NCBI GenBank assembly: GCA_018857735.1
Contig: JABMCL010000131.1
Location: 157,001 to 221,000, forward strand
Length of the DNA: 64,000 nt
Direction of reading: 5' to 3'
Source of the DNA: Alviniconcha marisindica
Lineage: Eukaryota > Mollusca > Gastropoda > Provannidae
Positions within the stretch are counted from its first letter, which is position 1. The number at the start of each line of letters is the position of its first letter. A model generated the notes under the pieces. That model was given only the letters and a program-made list of their open reading frames with translations, had not been told where the DNA came from and made no database searches. Below, one piece after another: positions 9,990-64,000 of the stretch. The position numbers and the translations under genes are program-made.

Positions 9990-12412
9990 GGAAGCAGTCA
10001 CCAGAACATGCTGGTAGCCACACTGACTACCAGCAGTCACCAGAAAATGCTGGTAGCTGCACTGACCGCCAGGAGTCACCAGGACATGCTGGTAGCCGCA
10101 CACTGACCGCCAGCAGTCGCCAGAACATGCTGGCAGCCGCACTGACTGCCAGCAGTCGCCAGAACATGTTGGCAGCCGCACCGACCGCCAGCAGTCACCA
10201 GAACATGCTGGCAGCCGCACCGACCGCCAGCAGTCACCAGAACATGCTGGCAGCTGCACCGACCACCAGCTGTCACCAGAACATGCTGGTAGCAGCACCG
10301 TCCACCAGCAGTCACCAGAACATGCTGGCAGCCGCAGACCACCAGCAGTACAGAACCTGTAAGCCACAGCAGTCACCAGAACATCTGGTAGCCGCACCAA
10401 CCACCAGCAGTCACCAGAACATGCCTGGCAGCCGCAGACCACCAGCAGTCACTAGAACATGCTGGTAGCTGCACTGACCACCAGCAGTCACCAGAACATG
10501 CTGGTAGCCGCACCAACCACCAGCAGTCACCAGAACATGCTGGCAGCCGCAGACCACCAGCAGTCACTAGAACATGCTGGTAGCTGCACTGACCACCAGC
10601 AGTCACCAGAACATGCTGGTAGCTGCACTGACCGCCAGCAGTCACCAGAACATGCTGGTAGCCGCACCAACCACCAGCAGTTACCAGAACATGCTGGCAG
10701 CCGCAGACCACCAGCAGTCACTAGAACATGCTGGTAGCCGCACTGGCCACCAGCAGTCGCCAGAACATGCTGGTAGCTGCACTGACCGCCAGCAGTCACC
10801 AGAACATGCTGGCAGCTGCAGACCACCAACAGTTGCCAGAACATGCTGGTAGCTGCACTGACCACCAGCAGTCACCAGAACATGCTGGTAGCTGCACTGA
10901 CCACCAGCAGTCACCAGAACATGCTGGTAGCTGCACTGACCGCCAGCAATCACCAGAACATGCTGGTAGCTGCACCGACCCCAGCAGTCACCAGAACATG
11001 CTGGCAGCTGCAGACCACCAGCAGTCACTAGAACATGCTGGTAGCCGCACTGACCACCAGCAGTCACCAGAACATGCTGGCAGCTGCAGACCACCAGCAG
11101 TCACAGAACATGCTGGTAGCCGCACTGACCACCAGCAGTCACCAGAACATGCTGGTAGCCGCACCGACCACCAGCAGTCACCAGAACATGCTGGCAGCTG
11201 CAGACCACCAGCAGTCACTAGAACATGCTGGTAGCCGCACTGACCACCAGCAGTCACCAGAACATGCTGGCAGCTGCAGACCACCAGCAGTCACAGAACA
11301 TGCTGGTAGCCGCACTGACCACCAGCAGTCACCAGAACATGCTGGTAGCTGCACTGACCCAGCATCACCAGAACAGCTGGCCACGACACAGAACATGCTG
11401 GTAGCTGCACTGACCACCAGCAGTCACCAGAACATGCTGGTAGCGCATGACCACCAGCAGTCACCAGAACATGCTGGTAGCTGCACGACCACCAGCAGAT
11501 CACCAGAACATGCTGGTAGCCGCACTGACCACCAGCAGTCACCAGAACATGCTGGTAGCCGCACGACCACCAGCAGTCACCAGAACATGCTGGTAGCCGC
11601 ACTGACCACCAGCAGTCACCAGAACATGCTGGTAGCCGCACGACCACCAGCAGTCACCAGAACATGCTGGCAGCTGCAGACCACCAGCAGTCACTAGAAC
11701 ATGCTGGTAGCCGCACTGACCACCAGCAGTCACCAGAACATGCTGGCAGCCGCAGACCACCACAGTCCAGAACATGCTGGTAGCGCACTGACCACCAGCA
11801 GTCACCAGAACATGCTGGCTAGCGCACTGACCACCAAGCAGTCACCAGAACATGCTGGTAGCTGCACTGACCACCAGCAGTCACCAGAACATGCTGGTAG
11901 CCGCACTGACCACCAGCAGTCCCAGAACATGCTGGCAGCTGCAGACCACCAGCAGTCACAGAACATGCTGGTAGCCGCACTGACCACCAGCAGTCACCAG
12001 AACATGCTGGTAGCCGCACCGACCACCAGCAGTCACCAGAACATGCTGGTAGCCGCACTGACCACCAGCAGTCACCAGAACATGCTGGTAGCCGCACCAA
12101 CCACCAGCAGTCACCAGAACATGCTGGCAGCGCAGACCACCAGCAGTCACTAGAACATGCTGGTAGCCGCACTGACCACCAGCAGTCAGCCAGAACATGC
12201 TGGCAGCTGCAGACCACCAGCAGTCGCCAGAACATGCTGGTAGCTGCACTGACCACCAGCAGTCACCAGAACATGCTGGTAGCTGCACTGATCAACAGCA
12301 ATCACCAGAACATGCTGGTAGCTGCACTGATCGACAGCAATCACCAGAACATGCTGGTAGCCGCACTGACCACCAGCAGTCGCCAGAACATGCTGGCAGC
12401 TGCAGACATCCA
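9990..12412. repeat. Large minisatellite, 39/37-bp units, about 60 copies
   Basis: About 2.4 kb is built from a unit containing 'ccagaacatgctgg' and 'accaccagcagtcac'. Most units are 39 bp; a common variant is 37 bp ('gcagaccacc' form), and single-base indels are scattered. Variants are interspersed in a higher-order order rather than random. The unit lacks stops in several frames, producing long overlapping frames on both strands; unit lengths not divisible by three and frequent indels argue against coding. It lies between the two genes. Confidence 0.95.
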
Positions 12413-13835
12413 GCATTTAAAGGGGAACTGAATTGCAGAGGCATCACAGGCCAAAAGTTGTTGATAGGAATGGAATTAAAAAAACAGACACACAGCAATT
12501 TTTCACCCAGTTTCTGGTCCTGTTTGCTAAAAATGCACATTTGAAACTTAGGGAAAACATGACCGTGAATGGTACCATTTTGTGCTCAGCAATCTGCATC
12601 AGGAACATCCTGGAATGGGTGGCAAAAGTATCATATCTGCTGAGGGTGGACCATATTCTGCTCATCATTGTTAAAGACTGAAACAGCACGGCTGCACCCC
12701 GAGGAGCTCAAATTTGAAGCAAAAACAAAGTACTTCTTTTGTAGAACAACCAATTCAACATTGATAGAAGAACCAAGTGAAACCTGCAGATGAAAACTGC
12801 TGTACATTTTCTAGGTTTTCAGGCCAGCTTGCACTTCCTCTTTGGTTGCCCTTTAACTCACTTAGCTTAAATGAGTGAGAAGTTTATATTCAAGAAAAGA
12901 AAGAAAAAAAATATGTTGCCATGCTTTTAATAGTGTGTACAAAAAACAAACAAAAATGTATCCAGTCCTGGCAGAGAAATCCCCACTCTTTATGTACACT
13001 GGATTGTTGATTGTACATTTTAGTTTTCTTTGTTCTTGAGAATGGACCAAAATGCAGATATTTTTTAAAAACTTCCTTATGTAGATAACGATAAAAAATC
13101 TTTAAATGCAAGTCAAAAACAAATACAATGGCAAAATTTTATTGTACAGAAATACCTGAACAGTCTCAGTTCCAAAATAGAGCACATGTGCACACTCATA
13201 AAAAATATATAATTTTCAGTCAACTAGGTTATTGATATAACATTATGAGTAAAGCTGTGTGCCTTATATTTTAATACTAGACTTGAGCAAACTCCTTTAA
13301 GGTCACTAAATGTGAAGAAACTCCCAACAACCTTTACTACCATCATCCATAATTTTAACGTTTGCATACCAGTACTAATTTCTTTAAAAATATTGATGTC
13401 AAATTTTGCAGTAGCTATTGTGAAGGGTCTAAGGCCCAAAAATGTGCCCCAAGAAGAAAAAGTTTTTAGTATCTACAGTAAAAGTATTATATCAATGTTT
13501 TAAGATGAGCTACATTTGAGGCCATGTTCTGCAGCATTAGACAGATGACCAACTTTAAGTAAAACCTGAAGAGCATGCACTTTAGCAGGAATACAAAAAT
13601 TCCACTGGCTTCACTGTATAAAGTTGAAAATTAAGATCATGTTGATCGTTATTCTATATTTAGTTGTTGATTCTCTCCTGACATAGGCTAGGGTGCAGAA
13701 AAAGACCATACAAGCACTGGGTGCAAGATTGTTTCTACATGTTCACCCGTTTCTACATGTTCACCCACCAGATGCTATGAATTCTTTGACAAAAGGATAT
13801 CTTCCTGTTCTATTTTACAGGGCCTGCTTGGATAA
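12413..13835. other. Intergenic stretch without a recognisable gene
   Basis: AT-rich sequence between two minisatellite fields. Only short frames lacking family motifs or splice context are present. Confidence 0.6.
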
Positions 13836-14620
13836 TGGGTCACAAAAGTTACCTGGTGGCTGTGAGGAAAGCCCTCCCTGATGGCTGTGAGGAAAGCCCT
13901 CTAAACACACTGAATCTGTGGGCATTTGAAAAGTTCACAAAAGTAGCATATAATCACTGTATACCAGGCCCTTTGAGAACAGTTGTTACAAAATCACTAT
14001 GCCTGATGGCTGTGAGGAAAGCCCTCTAAACACACTGAATCTGTGGGTGTTAGAAAAGTTCACAAAAGTCGCATATAATCACTATGTATACCAGGGCCTT
14101 TGAGAACAGTTGTTACAAAATCACTATGCCTGATGGCTGTGAGGAAGGCCCTCCCTGATGGCTGTGAGGAAAGCCCTCTAAACACACTGAATCTGTGGGT
14201 GTTTGAAAAGTTCACAAAAGTAGCATATGCTCATTATATATACCAGGGCCTTTGAGAACAGTTGTTACAAAATCACTATGCCTGATGGCTGTGAGGAAAG
14301 CCCTCCCTGATGGCTGAGGAAAGCCCTCTAAACACACTGAATCTGTGGGCGTTTGAAAAGTTCACAAAAGTAGCATATAATCACTATGTACAGCAGGAAC
14401 TTTGAGAACAGTTGTTACAAAATCACTATGCCTGATGGCTGTGAGGAAAGCCCTCCCTGATGGCTGTGAGGAAAGCCCTCTAAACACACTGAATCTGTGG
14501 GTGTTAGAAAAGTTCACAAAAGTAGCATATAATCACTATGTATACCAGGGCCCTTGAGAACAGTGGTTACAAAATCGCAATGCCTGGTGGCTGTGAAAAA
14601 AGTGTATAAAGTCCCTGAAA
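13836..14620. repeat. Tandem repeat, about 125-165 bp, five copies
   Basis: Each unit contains 'ctgatggctgtgaggaaagc', 'aaacacactgaatctgtggg' and 'gagaacagttgttacaaaat'. The 'gatggctgtgagg' subunit is itself doubled in some copies, so unit length varies. The last copy degenerates near 14,600. Confidence 0.9.
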
Positions 14621-16560
14621 GTGAAATAACACCTAATGGTGTACATGCAGTTTCCATTTTCAACTTTCAAAGATCCCTGTTTGCAGACCACTGTTAATTT
14701 ATCAGTAACATAGGACACAAAGAAGCCAACAGTGGATGTCTGCTATATAAGATGTAAGAGTGAGTGCCCTGGCACCCTTGATGTACAGTGCGGTCAAAAG
14801 TGAAGTGCTATTAAGTACAAACGTATGCAAAAACCAGTGTTCAGTTGACAGTGCAGCCATGGGCAAACAATTTACTGAAATTTGTTAACACTTGTTCCAG
14901 CAAACCCCTTCAAACTGTGAATGATAACATGGTGTGTAATACCGCGTAAGCAAACCCTTTTGAAACGGGCACAGTGATAACAGGGTGCATCTACTAGCTC
15001 TGCTCAAGTTCTGAAAAAGAAAAAGAAAGTAATAACTTTGAACAATAATTATTGATTGCTAGACAGACAGATGATGGCCCCCAAATTACAAAAGAGCATT
15101 TGTTGTTTCTAAGTCTGTATTTGATCATAATACTGATACAGAGATAAATACAACCTTCAGTCACGCTGATGTGACTTGGTAAAACTGCCCTGCAGAAAAT
15201 ATCACAGCCTGAAAAGGTACATGCAGTGGAACAGTCGCACACTAAAACACCCCACACAGCATATACTTATATAAAAACACACACAAATAAATGCGTGCTG
15301 AAGCTTCCAAAACCTCCACATCAGTCTTCCCACACTGAATTGCGTTTGGCGTTCAAAGCCTTTGTGTATACTGAGACATGCAACAGATAGCAGAATGAAA
15401 GTATGCAAAGAATAGGGTTATGGAAGCCAAATCCAATGAAAACTGTGTGTCGAATTATGTAGTTTTGCTTCATAACTGGTGGCCTTTGCTCCAAAAGTTC
15501 TGTAACAAATCATATGAGATCTGTTGTATCTGTATAGTACTGGGGATATTTTGCCTTCAGGCAAAAATCAGAATGAAAATTAACTACTCAAAAACAAAAA
15601 CAAAAAAAAGCCATAAAAAAGGTCTCAGGTTTAACTTGTAACAGTAAACTGTCTTACAACTGGCCTGTCCAGTAAATGACACAGCACAAGAAACTTAAAA
15701 TGATCGCATTGTATGACCAGGCACATCTTAATAAACTGAGTCAGGGTCAAGTGTTGACCTACAACATCCTTTTTATTATGGGCAAACCATGTAAAATAGG
15801 CAGAAAAAAGAAGAAGAAAAAGGCTCTAATAATTAAAATGATCATTTCCTGTCCAAATAGGTATTTTGTCATCTGCTGATCAAACCAGATCCCTGTACTA
15901 GAAAAACCTAGCCCCGTAAAAAAAACTACGCTTCTGTAGTGTTGTGCTTGGGAGCATGCCAACAGCTTTAAATGCCCAGGCACACCACAGGAGAAACCAG
16001 AACACAGCCTGGTACACCATGTAACCCCCTTATAACAAAAAGCCAAGGCCTTCAAAACTACTGCTTCTCATAAGTGTACTACCATAAAAGAACTAAAAAT
16101 GTGCCATTTGAATAGTTGAATCTCACTGATTCCCAGCAGAATTTTATCATAACAGACCTGGTTGGTTATAAGAGCTAGCTGTATGCACATAAGATTAACT
16201 CTGATCAGAGAATAGTGCTTGATAAGAAAGCTGGTTATAAAAGCTGGCTGTATGCGTATCGAGCTTAACTCTGGTTAGAGAATAGCGCTTGATCAGAATT
16301 CTTTTCTTCTTCTTTGTTGTGTTGCAAGAGGATTTCACAGCACAAAACATTTTGACATGCAAAATATTACCCAAATAAAGCTGTGAAGAATGAAAACTAA
16401 CTGACCATTCCAAAATGATAGCTTGAACAGGTGATGGTAGTATGAGCAGGTGACAGCAGTACCAACAACATAGAGATCAGAGTCCATCGTTAATGCTGTC
16501 CCAAAGTGGACCTGTCAATGGTCCAAGTCTGGTTCCCCTGCAGGACTAGCAGACAAACAA
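14621..16560. other. Intergenic stretch without a recognisable gene
   Basis: I see no supportable exon. An approximate local duplication ('ggttataagagctagctgtatg' type) spans 16,165-16,300. Confidence 0.6.
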
Positions 16561-16577
16561 ATGTTGCACTTAGCCAG

Positions 16578-17440
16578 GACTGAAGCAGGGACCCTGCTGT
16601 GTGGAACACTAGTTATGAATGTTAGCGGCCGCCCCTTGGCTGCTTCCTCTCCTGGCAATACACACATGGTATATATATATATGTACTGGAGCAGGGACCC
16701 TGCTGTGTGGAACACTAGTTATGAATGTTGGCGGCCATCCCTTAGCTGCTTCCTCTCCTGGCAATACACACATGGTATATATATATATATGTACTGGAGC
16801 AGGGACCCTGCTGTGTGGAACACTAGTTATGAATGTTGGCGGCCATCCCTTAGCTGCTTCCTCTCCTGGCAATACACACATGGTATATATATATATGTAC
16901 TGGAGCAGGAACCCTGCTGTGTGGAACACTAGTTATGAATGTTGGCGGCCATCCCTTAGCTGCTTCCTCTCCTGGCAATACACACATGGTATATATGTAC
17001 TGAGCCGGGACTGAAGCAGGGACCCTGCTGTGTGGAACACTAGTTATGAATGTTGGTGGCCATCCCTTAGCTGCTTCCTCTCCTGGCAATACACACATGG
17101 TATATATGTACTGAGCAGGACCCTGCTGTGTGGAACACTAGTTATGAATGTTGGTGGCCATCCCTTAGCTGCTTCCTCTCCTGGCAATACACACATGGTA
17201 TATATGTACTGAGCCGGGACTGAAGCAGGGACCCTGATGTGTGGAACACTAACTGGTTATGAAGTTTAGCGGCCATCCCATAGCTGCTTCCTCTCCTGGC
17301 AATGCGCACATGGTTATATGTACTGAGCTGGGATTGAAGCAGGGACCCTGCTGTGTGGAACACTTAACTGGTTATGAATGTTGGCAGCCATCCCTGGGTT
17401 GCTTCCTCCTCTGGCAATGCGCACATGGTATGTACACATG
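16578..17440. repeat. Tandem repeat, 99-114 bp, eight copies, each with a TA microsatellite
   Basis: Units begin with 'gcagggaccctgctg' near 16,585, 16,691, 16,799, 16,905, 17,016, 17,115, 17,225 and 17,339. Most carry an internal TATATA tract of different length, so the microsatellite evolves inside the minisatellite. The last two copies are the most diverged. Confidence 0.93.
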
Positions 17441-18670
17441 GATTTATGTCTGTATACAATATACAGATATGTGCGCAGGAAACAGTTGCACATACAAAAT
17501 ATTACCCAACTTTGAGTGACACTCCTAAATGATTTTCTAGCTGAGAAATGGAGGGGGGAAAATGTTGCGTCTAGAGTACTGCTCTCTCCTGTCCACCGTA
17601 CTTCATCCTCTGATCTTATGAACTCTGAAGCACTGTGATGCCAAGGTAACCCTGTATGAGGAATTATTTGGTGTGGGTGAGATGGCACAGTGAAAACATC
17701 CAATATCAAAAAGTAACTCTTAGGCATCATTATGTTTACTGATTCAAAAGAACTTTCCAGCTGAAGTATGCGCATTGCGAAACGTTTTGCATTGTGTTGG
17801 TTCCTTGTGGTATAACTCTTTGCAGTCAAAATGATGTGATTATGCTTGACAGACAGAATTAGTCAACTTTAGTCAAGGGCATCATTGCTTTCTTCTCAAT
17901 TTTTCTTCTCTCTTTCTTTTTCTGTTCTTTTTCCTCCTCCCCCCTTTCAAATTATCATGACAACGTTAATGTCCCAAAGTTAATCAAACATTCAATATCA
18001 AATTCAAAAAACAAGTTTTTTCAACTGAAGATCTGTTGCCGTTACCTGATCTGGCTGTCTGGACTCAGCACACTGGGGATCACTGTTTCCATGTCTATAA
18101 CTAATCCACTGCCCTAACGCACACGTACAAACCCCTTTCATTGTAAACCAGCAAAAAAACTAGCCCAGGACATGGAAACTTCCTTTTCTTTTCTTCTTTT
18201 GAACATGGCCACACATGTACTTATACTGAGCACAAAAAAAAAACACAGATGAAGCTACAAAATCACAATACATTTGGTATTTGAAATATTTCAGCGCCTT
18301 TGAGATGTGCACCTGTGCTCTCGTTCACAGGATCACCATTTTCATTACAGTTTTTTTAAAGTAACATCTGTTTGCGTCTCTCTTCACAATATAGCAGCTG
18401 CGTTTGCTAGGTGCCTCATTATGCTACAAATGAACTGATGCATCCAACACCATTCTCATAAGATACAACAGTAATGCATCAGCCTTTGATGAAAGGTGGA
18501 CACACAACACAACAGAGTTCTCGCACAGTGACTGGCACAAAAATAAATTAGCATGCTCTTTTTACTTGCACAACCAGTTCAGAAAACAAAACAAAACCTG
18601 ATGAGTTTCTGGAAATGTTCATCTGTCTTCATTTTCTTCCCAACATGCTGGTTTGCTCCGTCTCCATTTC
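17441..18670. other. Intergenic region and probable end of HERC4 3' UTR
   Basis: No recognisable gene. A - strand AATAAA (TTTATT at 18,676-18,681) lies about 370 bp beyond the HERC4 stop codon and is the nearest plausible polyadenylation signal. Confidence 0.5.
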
Positions 18671-19048
18671 AATGGTTTATTTTTTAAACACGTTGGACTG
18701 TCTTTGTTGGGTTGTGCAGACAACATGATGACAATACAGCTTGACTTCAGACACAGGTTTGGCTCTCATTCCCTTCATCACATTGTGTAGCAGCCACACA
18801 CACAGCGCATGTCCCTCACACTTTATACTACACAAAAGGGGTGACGCCTATAATGTATGTGTAATATAAACAACAGGGAACATGTGCAACACCTGCAGGC
18901 ATGTTGAAAACCAAGGAACAGGTCCTTTTTTCAGTTTATCCTTTCTCTTTTTTTCTTAGCTGTTGAGATTTTTGGTGCTTTGTGTGGACACAACCAGAGC
19001 TGCCATAAATGGGGATGGTAGGTTAGGTCTTGAGCACACGCAGGAGGC
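18671..19048 (-). terminator. HERC4 3' UTR with likely polyadenylation signal
   Basis: The sequence immediately downstream of the HERC4 TAG contains - strand AATAAA at 18,681-18,676. The UTR length is inferred from this signal only. Confidence 0.45.
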
Positions 19049-63523
<44,475 letters not shown>

Positions 63524-64000
63524 TACTGTGCCTGGTTAACTAATGTCTCTGCTGTCATGTATGGATTTACTGTAATTTCAGCAGAGCTTACTTTTGTTTC
63601 TCTGATGACCTGGTTAACAAAACCAAAAACAAGCATTAAGAACTTAAAATTAAATTACACATTTAAAACCAATATGTCAGGAGGATCTGATTCTTCACAT
63701 GTCAAATTGAAGTAAGCTGATTAATCAGATAATTAAACTGAAGCAACATATTAAACAATCTTGTCAAGTTAACATTGTTAAAAACAAAACTGGATTTTCA
63801 GTTATAAAATTAACTTTAAAGATTCAGTTCAATTGAATTTGATATCTTGATTTTGACTCTTTTCTTCTTCTTTCAACATGTCAATTATTCTGGCGCCTGT
63901 AACTACAACTCCAGTTACAATACTTAAACACAGTGGCAGATTTATCCCTGTAATTTTGTGCAATTCACACTAAAGGAATCCTGTAACATGTGCTACAATC
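63524..64000 (-). other. Upstream of HERC4 coding start
   Basis: AT-rich, no CpG-rich promoter visible. The true first (non-coding) exon and promoter probably lie outside the window or unrecognised here. Confidence 0.5.

Noticed and set aside
9984..12416. Many long overlapping open frames on both strands (up to 220 codons)
   Set aside because: They are products of a stop-poor 39/37-bp minisatellite; unit lengths and indels shift the frame, and no start, splice or family context exists.
17314..17829. 171-codon - strand frame
   Set aside because: It runs from unique sequence into the 99-114 bp tandem repeat and shows no recognisable motif or codon-use signature.

Overview
This 64 kb window is animal nuclear DNA, most likely from a mollusc and probably a gastropod. 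It has small exons with GT-AG introns, very long introns, CA/TG microsatellites, long poly-G/poly-C tracts, tRNA-derived SINEs of molluscan type, LINE remnants, and a decayed element resembling the N-RAG transposons known from sea slugs. There is no sign of prokaryotic organisation.

Two conserved cellular genes are arranged tail to tail. On the + strand (about 2.4-9.3 kb) is a complete three-exon eIF4E-binding protein (4E-BP, 115 aa) with an intact eIF4E-binding helix, proline-directed phosphosites and a C-terminal TOS motif. On the - strand (63,523 down to 19,049) is a complete HERC4-type ubiquitin ligase. I reconstructed it as 29 coding exons with consistent phase throughout: 3,180 nt, 1,059 aa, an N-terminal RCC1 propeller and a C-terminal HECT domain with the catalytic Cys at about residue 1027. 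The two genes share no operon or complex, but both act on protein homeostasis (translation initiation and ubiquitination).

Layout: 0-2.4 kb has no secure gene (one weak exon candidate, a SINE, a hairpin). 2.4-9.3 kb is 4E-BP and its 3' region. 9.5-18.6 kb is intergenic and dominated by three minisatellite fields. 18.6-63.5 kb is HERC4. Its last intron (31,184-19,205, 12 kb) separates the exon with the catalytic Cys from the rest of the HECT domain. That intron holds a decayed, spliced, same-strand gene or element with a basic N-terminus, a DDE-like fragment and an OTU-like C-terminus. A roughly 4.1 kb N-RAG/RAG1-like transposon remnant lies inside it, with imperfect terminal repeats.

The most unusual pattern is that several minisatellites in HERC4 introns contain copies of the neighbouring exon edge including its splice site: exon 22 donor, exon 21 acceptor, exon 20 acceptor, exon 17 acceptor. 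The 4E-BP exon 2 donor is also tandemly duplicated. This suggests a recurrent process in this genome that duplicates exon/intron junctions into the intron and then amplifies them, leaving arrays of decoy splice sites. All identifications rest on reading the sequence and on remembered family motifs; no database search was run.
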